Origin: Apostichopus japonicus
Taxonomy: Eukaryota > Echinodermata > Holothuroidea > Aspidochirotida > Stichopodidae
Direction of reading: 5' to 3'
NCBI RefSeq assembly: GCF_037975245.1
Contig: NC_092575.1
Span: 18,244,841-18,308,840 of the forward strand
Length of the DNA stretch: 64,000 nucleotides
In this document: positions 44,130-56,439 of the stretch, in pieces
How positions within the stretch are numbered: position 1 is the first letter of the stretch
How the letters are laid out: the number at the start of each line of letters is the position of its first letter
Position numbers and translations under genes: made by a program
Notes under the pieces: model-generated
What the model was told of the DNA's origin: nothing
Databases searched by the model: none
What the model saw: only the letters and a program-made list of their open reading frames with translations

Positions 44130-46080
44130 CAAAGCAAAAAATTCAAAATCCTCCATATTCTATGACACCTTTGCTTTTAAAGATTTGCTTTGGTCAACAA
44201 CTCGCAGGAAGGGTAATGCTAGGCAAAGATATTGAATATTCAAAGAACATTTAAAGATCCTCCATAATCTATGACATCATTGCTTTTAAGGTAGTTTTTT
44301 TTTTTTTTGTGGTCAGCAAATTTATAAAGCCAACTGGGTATTAATCAAAACAAATCGAAATGTGACAAGTCAAGCTAAATAGGCCATCAGCTGAAACTCA
44401 AAAAGAGGCTGTAAAATCAGTTTCGTTCCAGCAACACCGGGTCTAGATTTTTAAAGCATTTTTGGGTAGTTCAATGCATCACAGACATTATATTAAAAGT
44501 TCTCCAAAAAATTTCCTGCAGTATTTTCGTAACGCACCCTCGAAATTGGATATGTTATATAGACATTACGTGCTACGATGCTATGTATTAGGAACACACT
44601 AACGTTAGATTTGGTACAGTGGTGCATACATACCACTCTTTTCTTATATGTTTAATTACGACTGATATTTTTTTTGTGTATAATAGTTGGGTAAGGGTTA
44701 TAAGAATGGTGGAAGAGGATTCTGGTCTAAGGGTCAGTGAGGGTTGTTTTCAGGCATTACAAGTTGTGCCCCCCCCCCTCCATTTTCGCCAAAATGGTAA
44801 AAAAAAGCACATTCTCAACTTTGAAATATGAAATACAATTTTTACACATTATAACTTAAGGGTTTTAATTATAAAAATGTACCACTTTTAATAAACTCAG
44901 ATATAATGCTTTGTAATAAATCAAATATTTTTAGATTTTCCCCCTATGTTATGAATGCATTTCGTCTGTGCATGTATTCGTAAATATACACATATAATGA
45001 AAAGTTCCTCTCCGTAATTGTTACACTCCCCATCCAAACTGTTTTACACATGCGACCCCCTCCCCCTCTACTTTACATGTAGCTAAATCCCTAGTTACAA
45101 TGAGATGTACCAATGCCCCAAGACCAGTGAGCTATTTCTTTTGTATAAATCAATATATAAGTTGGTACACTAAGACGTCATGGCATATCGTAGATGTGAA
45201 ATAAAGTTATAGTCGGTATATATCCGTTACCTTAGTACTCTTTCTACAGTCTTCTGCAAAACTAGGTACTTTCTCCATGTTACTGAAACGACATGTTTAT
45301 AATTCGTATTCCTGCAAAAAGAGTTTCCAAGGGAGTTAACGTATAAAAGAAAAGATCGACAAGGTTTCGAATGGTATTTTGAATAATACTAGTTCTATAT
45401 TCTACAAATAATATGAATAATAAAGGTGAATGGTACAAATAAGTGAATAACGAAGACAGTTAACTTAAGCCACAGATAGAAAGAAATAATGTATCTATTA
45501 AGACTGGGTCGATACACTCAATGGTGTAGTAGAGCTGGGCCTTTGCGATGATTCAAGATACAGGTTCTTCATCAAAAGGCGCGGTGCGGAATTAATAAGT
45601 GATTAAAAGTTCATCCAAGGACAGTTGTACTTGTTATAACAGGATCCACTTCAATTCACTGCATGGAAGTCAGATATGGTATGGAAAAGGGAAAGTCTAT
45701 TCCGTAGTAGAGGTGAAGATAATTAGATGAAATAAAAGTCACTAAAAACTTGAATATCCTTCAGTCAAAGCTTGAACAGATGCACAGAACGTATTAACAA
45801 TATGAATAAAACAGGTAACGAAATGTTACGGCAAACAATAAAGAACCGTGATATTGGAACAGGGTCAGGGGCGATGGTTCCCCAACAACAGTATATAAAC
45901 CTTTGACTGGTTTCAGGACGCGGTATTTGCATCATCGTCATCAGTAAATGTAGTTGTGAATATGCAAGAGGTAAAGCATGCCCATAACACCCTCCTCCCC
46001 CCTCCCCTCCCCTCTCAAAAAAAAGTGTGATTTGAAGAAAATGTGGATATTTATCAAAGGTGTCTGGTAGGTAGGGTAAT
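44130..46080. other. Unassigned DNA upstream of the adducin exon
   Basis: AT-rich, no recognised exon or repeat. Since the preceding adducin exons are missing, this is intron if the gene is complete elsewhere. Confidence 0.4.
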
Positions 46081-46799
46081 CTACGTAAAACTACTAATAG
46101 CTAAAATGAATATATGAATAAGATCATGTTTTCTGGTTCCTTTAAACTCTGGGGAACAAAATAATGACAACATGACTTGGAAAAAGTTAACCCTCTTCAC
46201 AAACTTCAAACTTGAGTAAAATTTCAGACTAAGATATCCAGATTTAACACCATCACAGTTCATCCTCCAAATCATCTTCACCTGCATCAACAATCTCATC
46301 ATCTTCTTGGAAGTTGCTGCAATTTCTACATTTACATAGGTCTGTTTAGGTAGTTGTGCATTCATACAGGAACATCTTCCTTTAAGACATTTGCCGACTC
46401 TACAGCTACTGCTGACACACTGAATCAAAACATCTGGGTCAGGTGGCTTCGTCATCCAAGTGATTATAAGGTGATCATTTTCAAGTTTCCATCCATGTCC
46501 CTTTGGTAAGAGTGCATCAATCCTTTGCTGTAATGCCCTACTGTGAATAGCAGCCTGGTTGGTGCAGCGCTTAACATGCTGGATCAAAGCATCTTTTGTT
46601 GGTGGTAAACTCTGCTCTGAGGAGGAGATGAACATAACACCTTGTACCATGAAATTGGATATTTTGAGTCTCACATTTTATGATGGGGTACCAATATAAT
46701 TACAATTCAGCTAGAAATATGTTGCAAATTACTTTAATAATTTCAATGGAAAGATTACCCTGATATTGCATCTCAAAGCGTTTAGAGAATTTTTTAATT

Positions 46800-46853
46800 T
46801 TCCTTGGGGGAGGACCCCCATATTCCAAAAGTCCTAGATCCAGCCCTGAACAC
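46800..46853. mobile_element. Terminal fragment of a hAT-like MITE
   Basis: 'ggggaggacccccatattcc ... tagatccagccctga' looks like the right end of a CAGGGCTGGATCTAGGA-type element. The left end was not located. Confidence 0.3.
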
Positions 46854-46859
46854 TCAATG

Positions 46860-47640
46860 AACCACACATTGAAGAGAGTACTTTACCTTTCAAGATCTGT
46901 ATGTCTCCCTTGTCAAGAATTGTATCTAGTTTCTTCAACATAGAGAGTGGTACCTCACTTCAATGGCAACACGGTCTTTTCCTCTAATATTCATAAAATC
47001 TGGGCTCATCTTTTTTCCGCTCTGCTGATTGTCGAAGCAATACTTTAATAAAATGAAATAAAAAAAGCAAATTGTTTTGCATTTTCTGTTGATCAAAATG
47101 TAAGTTTGAACAAATAAGAACTAAGACAATTTTATTTATATACCATGTGATCTGCTCATCTTCTATGGACAAACAAAGACACATTCAAAGTTTGCAAACC
47201 AGTGTCATGCAAAGAAGAATTAAAACAGGCTTTTTTTTACAGTACAGTACATTATCTCTTAATGTTATGGTTTAAATTATACAATGGTATATTATATCTG
47301 TTACTTATAATAAAGGAGTCAGATACTTGTTCATTTTGGTAAAGCTAGACAGGCTGACCATAAGACCTTGCAAACCTAGCCTTATTGCACCTTTGTTACA
47401 CTTATTTTTTCTAACTAATATAATATCTCTATCATTCAAATAAAGGGCCACAGTAAGAAAACTATGAAGCCTGTATTAAACACTTAGGCTAGTGCCCTAG
47501 AAGGAGAATTTGAAACAAATTTCCATTCCTACCACCTTATAACTAAACAAATCAGATGACCATGCCACTAATTATATTATGTTCAGGTCCAACACTGTGC
47601 CCTTTTGACTTGGATTCTATCCCTCAAGAGCTACTGATCT
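46860..47640. other. No gene recognised
   Basis: AT-rich sequence separating the two parts of the Cys-rich gene remnant; it may be an intron of that gene. Confidence 0.4.
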
Positions 47641-48199
47641 TGCATTATGCAACTTCTCTTAACACTTCAACTATGCCACAGAAGTACAGGTAGAGTCGTG
47701 TAGTATGCTTAGGCTTACCTCCATCGAAAGTCTCTGCCTGCTGCAGCTTGTCCTGCACCCGTTTGCGACGCCGAGTAATGTATTGATTCTTTTCCCACAA
47801 ATAATACATTGTACAGGCAATACACCAGAGCTTCTGCTTGGTTTCCTCGATCTTTTCCGTCAATTCTTCGTTTCAAATCATATGGGGTCTCCTCTGGAAC
47901 TGTCCGATTTCTTGCAGCAATGTGCTTGCTATCAATGAACCGCCTGTAACACTTATCATGGAACCCCATCATACTATGCTGTTGAACACACGCTTGATCG
48001 TAGTAGGTCATGGAGTAATTCGTAGTACGGTGATATCACTGTCTCCGCCGCTGAGATTAAGCCAATCTTTAGCACAGGAAGTAACTTTAGTCCATCTTTT
48101 ATTCGTGTGCCTTGACTGCTTCAAATTTTACAGACTCAATGTGCACTGAGCACTGTAGATTTTTGTGTGTCGGAGACTGACTAGCGCCCGTGGGAGCCG

Positions 48200-49940
48200 C
48201 CATGTTTGTTGTTTTCTACAAAGATTGCACACAGAACTCATGGCTCATTGGACAATTCATATCACATGATACAGATATCTCACTGGCGCACAACTTTTGA
48301 ACGTAAAACGGCAGGCTTCTTTAATAACATACGCAATAAAAAATATAGTTCGATCTTTCGAGCGACATTGCAAAAAAACTGCAGGAAAGCACATGGAGAA
48401 CTTTTGGATAATTAATCTTCATTAATTTATGTATTTTATGCTGTAGAGATATTTTAGACCCGCAGTTGCTGGAACGAAACAAGCGAATTTCGCCCTTCAG
48501 CTGATGGCCTAAAAGATGTTAAAGAAAATGATCAAAATCCAAGTAAAGAAAAAAGGAACCTGCTCTAAGAATCATGAGTGTAATTATAAAGGTGGATACT
48601 CACAGCAGCGGCTGCCGAAGTGTGCACATGTTAAATGCATTTAGTACCTGGTCTGGATTTATTATTATTATTACTATTGCTTTCGCAGACTTTTAACTTT
48701 GAACACTATCTATCAATATGTAGCAACTGCTTTGAAGTTGATGAGAAAAACATCTTTTGGCCGAGAAGCATCCAACATTGGGGTTATTCCATTCATCTCC
48801 AGAAGTTATCTGTTGATCCAAAAAAAATCCCTTCATTTTTCATTTTTGCCTTTAAATAAAACAGTGAGTGACTTAATAATTTAGATTACACAAAAGAAGG
48901 CAAAACTATATCAAGAAAAGAATGCAAGACAATTGATCAAGTTAGCCATTAGCTAGCATTTGAAATCAGTAGAGAAGACCAGCATATGCAGAGAAGTCTC
49001 CTTGATAATTGAAACATACTGTTCAATAACTCTATAAACACTACCTGGCAATTGATTGGACATTGTTTATATGTAAAGGATTGGGTGGTTAGAGGAGTCT
49101 GGTTGCGACATCCAAGGGGGGGGGGGGAGATATAGTATGGCAAGGGAAGGCAGAACACAGTTTTTCTCTTTAAGCGCTGGTATTTTTTTCCCCACTAGCA
49201 AGCTCTACATAAAAAAATAGGAGGAAAAGGAAAACAAATGTGTAATAAACAATGCTTGATAAAATCATAAACTAGCTTTTAAATGTTGGAACACTCCTTT
49301 AATGCTCAGAAAATATTAAAGAGTGAATGGCTTCTTTAATATTAAGGAGTAGAAGGCTCTTTTAAATGCTTATGCCATGCAACCCACAATGCTTCTCATG
49401 TCAAAAATTAACCTTCTATTCTAAAAATCATGGCTTTAACCGACATATGATCAAAAAAAATAAGATATAAAATCTTAAATTTGTCCAAAATCCATAACTA
49501 TCTAAAAAAAATATTTGCTTTGTCAATAGATGATAGCTGAAGGGAATCAATACAGCTTATTTATTACAACTCTAAGTGTACATATGACCAACTAATCCCA
49601 ATGCCATGGAATACTATTATGTACCAACGCCAACAACAATATGAACACAACAGTAACCTTTATCAAACACATGGACACGGCCATCTTATACTACAAAAAC
49701 TTGTGATAAAACTGAGGGTGCTACTGGCAAATACCGCAGAATATGTACAACCTATCTAGCCTTATGCTGTCTACCAACAGAAATCACCTACAATATAAAA
49801 ATGAAATGCAAGCAAATATGAATACTTGTAACGTCTTCGTTCACATACTGAAATAATTATTCCATCTAGTACAGTAGTAGCAGGCATATCACATAATATA
49901 ACACATGCTTGGACCTAAGATGTTTAAAAAGTGAGGGACG
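48200..49940. other. No gene recognised
   Basis: AT-rich sequence with a G(11) run at about 49118. No exon or repeat family identified. Confidence 0.4.
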
Positions 49941-49946
49941 AACTTA

Positions 49947-50031
49947 CCTGATTGTACCTGGTCTCCATAGCTGCCCTCAGCATACACTGCAAACGTACAT
50001 TTTCTGCAACACCTAACTTCACGTCAAACTA
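49947..50031 (-). CDS. Unassigned coding exon
   Basis: About 81-85 nt between acceptor TTTTTTGTAG and a consensus donor CAG/GTAAGT. It reads FDVKLGVAENVRLQCMLRAA followed by METRYNQ in one open frame; the other frames contain stops. Splice sites and composition look genuine, but I cannot name the protein. It may belong with the exon at 55.8-56.0 kb, although a missing exon would be needed to keep phase. Confidence 0.6.
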
Positions 50032-50244
50032 CAAAAAAAGCATCATATCAGTCAAAATCTTAGAAAGTTACAAATGAAACATGTTATTACCTCATAGAGC
50101 TTTTGATGATAAACTGACGCAGGGAAAGTTAATTAAAAATAACGAATATTTTTGGATATATACATAAATCTTAGGTTTCGTGTATAAACCACGTTGTCAA
50201 TGGTCCTGACCACAAACTTTTTCAGGTTCCTTACCCGCAACTTC

Positions 50245-50525
50245 CTGGAGTTTTGAAGGCTGAAATTGCAAATAAACTAGTGCATATCCCTACACCAGTT
50301 TGAAGGGTCACATTGAAAATAAATTAATGCATATCCCTACACTAGTTTGGAGGGCTGAAATTGCAAATAAACTAGTGCATATCCCTACACTAGTTTGGAG
50401 GGCTGAAATTGCAAATAAACTATTGCATATCCCACACTAGTTTGGAGGGCTGAAATTGCAATTAACTAGTGCATATCCCTACACTAGTTTGGAGGGCTGA
50501 AATTGCAATTAACTAGTGCATATCT
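50245..50525. repeat. 48-bp minisatellite
   Basis: Five to six units of 'agggctgaaattgcaaataa' + 'actagtgcatatccctacac' + 'tagtttgg', with a 48-bp spacing measured between 50351 and 50399. The first unit is diverged and later units carry small deletions. Located in an intron or intergenic DNA. Confidence 0.9.
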
Positions 50526-50637
50526 CTACCTTTAAATAGACCTATCAAAAAGCCCAATCCTTGAGATCAATTTTAAGTTGGTCTGACTTCATGAAGTCAA
50601 AAAATTGGATAACCAACCGTTATTGGATAACCAACCA

Positions 50638-50859
50638 CATACAAAAAGTCCTGCAGGAATCCTATAGGATTCCTGTATATGGAACAGGATCCCTTCCAAA
50701 CGTACAATAATCCTTCATATGCATGCAGGATTCCGTGATGCATGTACAGGAATCCTTCAAAAGCATGCAGGATGTGGCCAAATCCTGGCATAAATCCTGC
50801 AGGATACTGCATAAAATCCCGCAGATCCTGCAGGATTTTATGCAGGACTTTTTTGTATG
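50638..50859. mobile_element. Short MITE with CTGCAGG palindromes
   Basis: Inverted ends CATACAAAAAGTCCTGCA and, at the right, TGCAGGACTTTTTTGTATG, each with a TA dinucleotide next to the conserved ACAAAAAGTCC. This suggests a TA target site (Tc1/mariner-like). The interior is dominated by short palindromes (CCTGCAGG, ATGCAT, CCTATAGG). About 222 bp, no coding. Confidence 0.7.
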
Positions 50860-51007
50860 GGACCGTCAACCTGTTAACACTGTTCCTTGAGGAGCTCTTA
50901 TATTTTCTACAGAAAATTTTATTTTATTCCAATTTTGGAATACTTTTTCTGCTGGAGATCTCGGCAACGACGTCTTGTGACGTTCGTTAGCCTACAAGAT
51001 TGTTAGT

Positions 51008-52136
51008 ATGGATTCTGCGACAGTGGAGAAATTAAAGGAGTGTAGCATCAGAGTTGCCGACAGTTCATATAAAGATACTGAGATTTTGTATGCTATCATG
51101 AATGATGTTGGTAGAGACGGAATTGCAAGTTGTGTGAAATCTTTAGGATGCTGGATTATCACATTAAAAGCAAAGGAACAAGCTGATCTTATTTTGGACA
51201 GTGGACTCCTCGTGAATGGGAATCAGTTTCTACTGGTGTCAACAGAACGTTCCTAACTGTTAGTGTTTTCGGAGTACCTTCATTCATATAGGATGAAGAT
51301 CTAACAGGAAAACTTTGTGAGTATGGGTGTAAAATAAGAGGCGAATGGAAACGAAAGACCTTCCCCAGATTCCCAAATATCGAGAATGGAATACGATATG
51401 TACAGTTAGAACTACCTGAAGAACACAAGAGCTTGCCTTACGCAATTAGAATTAACGGGATTAATATGAACTTAGCGCACAATGGTCAAACTAAAGTATG
51501 CAATTTGTGTTTGGAAAGCGATCACATCAGGAGAAACTGTCCTAACTACAAATGTAAAGTTTGCGATGTCCAAGGGCACCGGGAAGCTAATTGCCCAAAG
51601 GTCAGATCCTTTAAATGCCAAGAACGTTTGAAGAGTATCGCCATGACAACACAGACACTGGCTCGACCCTAGATACACATGACAACGAAACACAATATCA
51701 GTCTGAGGGATAAGTCACTGGGTCGGTTGAACAGGACGATCACGCTATTCAAGAAGCTAACGAGGTCAGGGCACAGAAATCCGAACAAAACACAGATTCA
51801 ACAGCAAAGAAGAACAATAACGCGAACTCCAGACACCCGAGTAATCCTAACCAGGAGTCAAAGAAAACCCACCAACAACAGCGAACTGAACAAAAGACGA
51901 CATTGCCAACACAAAAAGTAGTAGAACAACGGAGAACAAAACCGGAGACTGGATCTCAGCGGATGGAGGGGGCAAGCACAAACAGGGGAATCATCCAACC
52001 CCAAAAATGGCAAATATCCCTAGATGAAGACGGCTTTCAAACTATCAGACTAAAGAAGAAAACATTTATTCCTAATCTCAGCAGAGCGAGAAATGTCAGA
52101 ACAAAGGATTCTTCAGCCGAACCTATGCAAAGATGA
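51008..52136 (+). pseudogene. LINE ORF1 (nucleic-acid-binding protein)
   Basis: Begins MDSATVEKLKECSIRVADSS at 51008. Frame breaks near 51256 and 51672 divide it into three parts. The middle part has two CCHC zinc knuckles, CNLCLESDHIRRNC and CKVCDVQGHREANC. The last part is polar and rich in Gln/Thr/Arg. The final stop TGA (52134-52136) overlaps the ORF2 start codon as ATGA. Confidence 0.85.
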
Positions 52137-53002
52137 TGGCGTTCATGTTATACATTTATATATTTATAGCGATGCAAGCTGCAAAATACCTTGAAACAGG
52201 GGAGGAAGCTATCGCATGCAATTACTACGATATTGATTCATACAACAAGATGTCTAGCGAACACATATTGTCTTTATTCCACCATAATAGTCGAAGCCTT
52301 AACAAAAACTTAGACGACATAACTACATTTATGTCTCTATTGAAGGAGGATTTCTCTGTCATTGGATTTACCGAAACCTGGCTTACTGCAGATATATCCC
52401 CCCTAATCCATATCAATAACTATACGCTTGTTGAAAGGCATCGTCCCGAAAGGAGAGGTGGCGGTGTTTGTTTATTTGTTAACAACGATTTAAATTTCAA
52501 ACTCAGAAAGGATATAAGCATTTTCAATGATTCTATTAAGTCATTGTTCATAGAGGTTGACATAACATCAGCAAAGAAAAATTATACCATAGGCATAATT
52601 TATAGGCCTCCAAAAAGTTCACTGCATATTTTTCTGACACACGTAAACAAAATTTTAACCCAACTCTTGAATGAACGACATAGTGCGTACATTATGGGTG
52701 ATTATAATATTGATCTTGCTGACAATATTAAATCTGCTGACTTTTTAAACTTACTATATGCCAGTGGATTTTTTCCTACTATTACCAAACCTACCTGTGT
52801 GGGTTGCACGTCTGCAACTCTTTTAGATAATGTTATAACCAATGATGACTGCAAACTAATAACTGGTATCTTTGTAAGCGATCTCAGTGACCATTATCCA
52901 ATATTTCTCCAAACTGCCATACACAAAAGTAGGCAAAGGGGCCCTATGTATGTAAGGAACTACTGCAAGACAAATGTACAGAATTTCTTCTCAACAATCT
53001 GA
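52133..53002 (+). pseudogene. LINE ORF2, endonuclease domain
   Basis: 289 codons from ATG at 52133. It contains SLFHHNSRSLNKNLDDI, VIGFTETWL (catalytic Glu), RRGGGVCLFVNNDLNF, IIYRPPKSS, YIMGDYNIDL (catalytic Asp/Asn) and DHYPIF, the ordered motifs of the apurinic-type endonuclease of non-LTR elements. A frame break at about 53000 precedes the linker. The start codon overlaps the ORF1 stop by 4 nt. Confidence 0.92.
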
Positions 53003-55108
53003 GATGCTTCTTGGGAAAATGTTTCATCCCAAACTGATGCAAACATTGCCTATTCTATGTTTTATAACAATTTCAATGCCATATATAATCAATGCTTTCC
53101 TGAGCAATTCGTCACCAAATCTAAGAGACGTCGAAAGAGACACCCGTGGATTACTGCAGGTATTCTAGTTTCTATCAAAAGAAAAAATAAGCTATTTAAA
53201 AGACATATTAAGAACCCGTCTGGTGTAAATAAAACTATTTATTCTCAATATCGCAATAAGCTCAATCATGTTATCAAATTTTCTAGAAAATTATATTTCA
53301 ACAATAAATTTTATAATGCAAGGAGTAACCCAAAAGGCACATGGGATACCATTAACCAACTACTCCATAAAGGTCGGAAACAATCATCGTATCCCTCTTC
53401 TTTCAAGGATGGTGACAAAGAGATTAACACCGACTATGATATTGCTAATAAATTTAATGACTTTTTCGTCAATCTGGGGCCATCACTGGCAAGTAAAATC
53501 AACCACAAACGTAAATCACAGGAATCTGTTAACATTGATGTTAACACTCATTCCATGTTTTCTCATCCTGTCAGTGACGAGGAGTTGCTAAAAACAGCAA
53601 CCTCTTGCATGAAACCTGATAAAGCAGCTGGATACGATGATTTTAAGCCTGGTATTGTAAGACAAGTTATCCTATTTATTACCAAACCATTAACCCATAT
53701 TTGCATTTGTTGTTCAATACCGGTATTTTTCCTGATATGCTAAAAATTGCCAAGTTCATCTCTGTCTTTAAGAAAGGGGATTCAGAAAACTTTGAAAATT
53801 ATCAACCTATATCACTATTATCATGTTTTTCCAAAATAGTTGAAAGGCTTATGTATAATCGTATTTCCAACTTTATTTCAAAATATAACATTTTATGCCA
53901 GGAACAGTATGGATTCCGTTCTGGAACACTCCACTGAGCTAGCCCTAGCTGATGCCATTGACAATTTGTATAGTAATCTTATAGTAATCTAGTACCTGTG
54001 TCGGGGTTTTCCTGAACCTCTCAAAGGCCTTTGACACAATAGACCACACAATTCTGCTTAATAAATTACACCGTTACGGCATAAGAGGAACCCCCCTAAA
54101 TTGGATCGACAGTTACTTAGCAAACCGCTACCAATATACATCCTACAAAAATGCTCATTCCCAACCGGAGAGAATTCAATGTGGTGTGCCACAAGGCTCT
54201 ATACTTGGTCCATTGCTTTTTATCCTATATGTTAATGACATTACCAATGTTTCTGATAAAGTTAAAGTTGTTTTGTTTGCTGACGACACAAATATTTTCT
54301 TCGTATCACAATCGAGAACTTTATTTCATATTTAAGTATCAACTGAATTAGACAAGTTCAGCGACTGGTTCGCTGGCAACAAATTATCATTGAATATTGA
54401 TAAAACAAACTATATAGTTTTTAATACTTCTAAAAATTTTACATGGAATGCTGATATTACTATGGGAGGTAAAAGACTACAACAAGTCAATAGTACTAGA
54501 TTTTTAGGCATATATATAGATCATGAACTTAAATGGTGTGACCACATTACAACTGTCTGTAAAAAAGTTGCAAAAAACACCGTTGTTTTAGCTAAGCCTA
54601 AGCATTATCTGCCACACACATATTAAAGATTCTCTATCAGACATTAGTCCAGCCACATATAACGTATTGTTGTAACATATGGTCTGGTACTAGATATACC
54701 AATCTGAATCCCATTTGTATAACACAGAAGAGAGCAGTCCGCCATATAACACATGCCAAACCACGGGACCACACAAATCCTCTTTTTAAGCGTTCTAAGT
54801 TGTTAAAAGCTGATGACATTATTAGGGTTAACCTTGCTACATTTGCTTATAAGGCATGGAATGGACTGTTACCAAATGCTTTTAATGACTACTTAATATC
54901 AATCAATGAAATTCATCATTACAATACCAGATCTTCAGGCAATGCACATTATAACAGGTATAATTCTACAATGGGGATGTTATCACTGAGGGCATGTACA
55001 ATCAAAACATGGAATTCTCTATCAGGCAATATAATATTACAAATAAACCTTCTGCAAAATCATTCAGAAGAAACTTTATTCAAAAAATTATTGCATCTTA
55101 TTAATTGA
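53003..55108 (+). pseudogene. LINE ORF2, linker, reverse transcriptase and C-terminus
   Basis: Pieces at 53057-53743 (linker, KPDKAAGYDDFKPGIV), 53701-53937 (ENYQPISLLSCFSKIVERLM, QEQYGFRSG), about 54000-54340 (PRGSILGP-like GVPQGSILGPLLFILYVND and the catalytic FADDT), 54390-54626 (FLGIYIDHELKWCDHI, thumb) and 54800-55108 (YNTRSSGNAH). All RT blocks are present and in order but spread over several frames by indels. Stops interrupt at 53937 and about 54335. Confidence 0.9.
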
Positions 55109-55269
55109 ACATGTTCATTTTTTCTGATATATTTAGTTCACTTTTTCCTTTTCTTAACAGGGAGTCCTCTACTTTGTTAAGCCATCTGAAGATTTTTTAG
55201 AGGACTTCCTATCACATTGTATATATTCATGTGATAAAACAAATAAATCAAATCAAATCAAATCAAATT

Positions 55270-55822
55270 TGTGAATAGCACTGCATAATGCAATTTTAGT
55301 CTAGTATGTTAATTATTTAATGTCTATTCTCCTCAAGATGAGCTTCATTCTCAAAAGTTATACCTGAACTTACATTTTATGCCTTTGTTTGCTAGCTGGG
55401 TCATCTACTAGGTTAATTTCAGTGGAACAGGTGCCCCCAATGTTTCTTCTCCTCTTTTCTGCTTGCATGTGTTCCTCTCATTTCTAAATTTGTGCATCAA
55501 CTTCATGCTCCAGTACTCCTGTTTCAAAAGGAATTATAAATAATATCGAATGCTCTATGTTCACATACTGGGTAATCACCAATCACAATAAATCCCATTC
55601 CAACCCCATAGCTTCACGCACACACACACATCTTATCAAATACAAACACATGCTGTTTGAAAGTCGTTATTTCCTATTCACAGTTGGTTTGGTCTACCAA
55701 ACACTCTGAAATTCTCTACAAAGACAACGATGCACAGAGCTGACCTTGGATACCTAGCATAAGGAATTATATTTTACCCAGCCCAGACACAATAACATGT
55801 ACATATAAACATTACTTACTAC
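55270..55822. other. No gene recognised
   Basis: AT-rich DNA between the LINE tail and the next candidate exon. Confidence 0.4.
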
Positions 55823-55964
55823 AGGATGAGCTCCAGGTATATGGCTGCCTTTCCCAGGAACGGCTGCCTCTGAGTAGTGGGCAGTTCAAGTGCAGCTCGT
55901 AGATTGCTCAACAGCATGTCTCTTCCCAGTCCTGCTGTCAGTACCCTACAACCAGTTTGTACCT
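55821..55964 (-). CDS. Unassigned coding exon
   Basis: Between acceptor ACCTGTAG and donor GTAAGT. It reads VQTGCRVLTAGLGRDMLLSN, LRAALELPTTQRQPFLGKAA, IYLELIL in a single open frame. Leu/Ala-rich helical composition suggests a helical-repeat or scaffold protein, but no family was recognised. It does not join the 50.0-kb exon in phase directly. Confidence 0.6.
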
Positions 55965-56439
55965 ACAGGTAATGAAAGAAATTAATGAAAAATAATATGC
56001 ACAAAAGAGGGGTCTAATTAAGAAGACACTGCAACTGCATGGCCTCTCCAAAGACTTTCCAATTCAGGCAGAATATGATCATATCAAAACCCTCTGAGTA
56101 TAATGCAAGAAGTAAGACTCCATTTGCTCCAGCAAGCCAATGCAGAGATGTAATAGTTGCGAATGTCACCATGGATACATTTGCTATTGGTGACCATCAC
56201 AGTAACAAGTTGTGCTTAATGGGTGAAATGAAAAGAAGAAGGGATCACAAGGTTCAATGTCCAGGCAATGAGAGCTGTTCAGCAAAGATGCCCTATTTCG
56301 GAGATGAACAAAATGGTGGAAAGATTTGTGAATCCAAATAACTTACAGGTAAGAATCCACTAATGGTAAAGTGTCTCACAACTGATGCCTATGGCAAGGC
56401 ATGTTAAGGGTTCAGTAGTACAATGGCTGTAACTACTCA

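Larger units (their letters stand above)
46260..48135 (-). pseudogene. Broken gene of an invertebrate-expanded Cys-rich (CXC-type) family
   Basis: Minus-strand pieces in order: about 48100-48005 (RWTKVTSCAKDWLNLSGGDS), 47990-47715 (MMGFHDKCYRRFIDSKHIAA), and 46640-46260 (SLPPTKDALIQHVKRCTNQA ... GHGWKLENDHLIITWM ... CRVGKCLKGRCSCMNAQLP). The tail in a shifted frame reads LCKCRNCSNFQEDDEIVDAG and ends in an acidic stretch. I know this layout from uncharacterised, highly duplicated proteins of marine invertebrates; the terminal cysteines resemble a tesmin-type CXC cluster. At least two frame changes (about 48.0 and about 46.35 kb) and AT-rich non-coding DNA between the parts argue for a decayed copy. 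Confidence 0.6.
50950..55270 (+). mobile_element. Nearly full-length LINE (non-LTR retrotransposon)
   Basis: Contains ORF1 (51008-52136, in three frames) with zinc knuckles, ORF2 (52133 on) with endonuclease and reverse transcriptase, a C-terminal block to 55108, a 3' UTR and an (aatca)n tail ending near 55268. Layout, sequence motifs and the short tandem tail fit the CR1/L2/Jockey assemblage; the exact clade is uncertain. Several frameshifts and stops interrupt both ORFs, so this copy is inactive, but divergence looks modest. Confidence 0.92.

Noticed and set aside
56039-56341. 100-codon plus-strand frame
   Set aside because: Uninterrupted but with no recognised motif or splice context. It is antisense to the neighbouring minus-strand exon and borders LINE debris, so not called.
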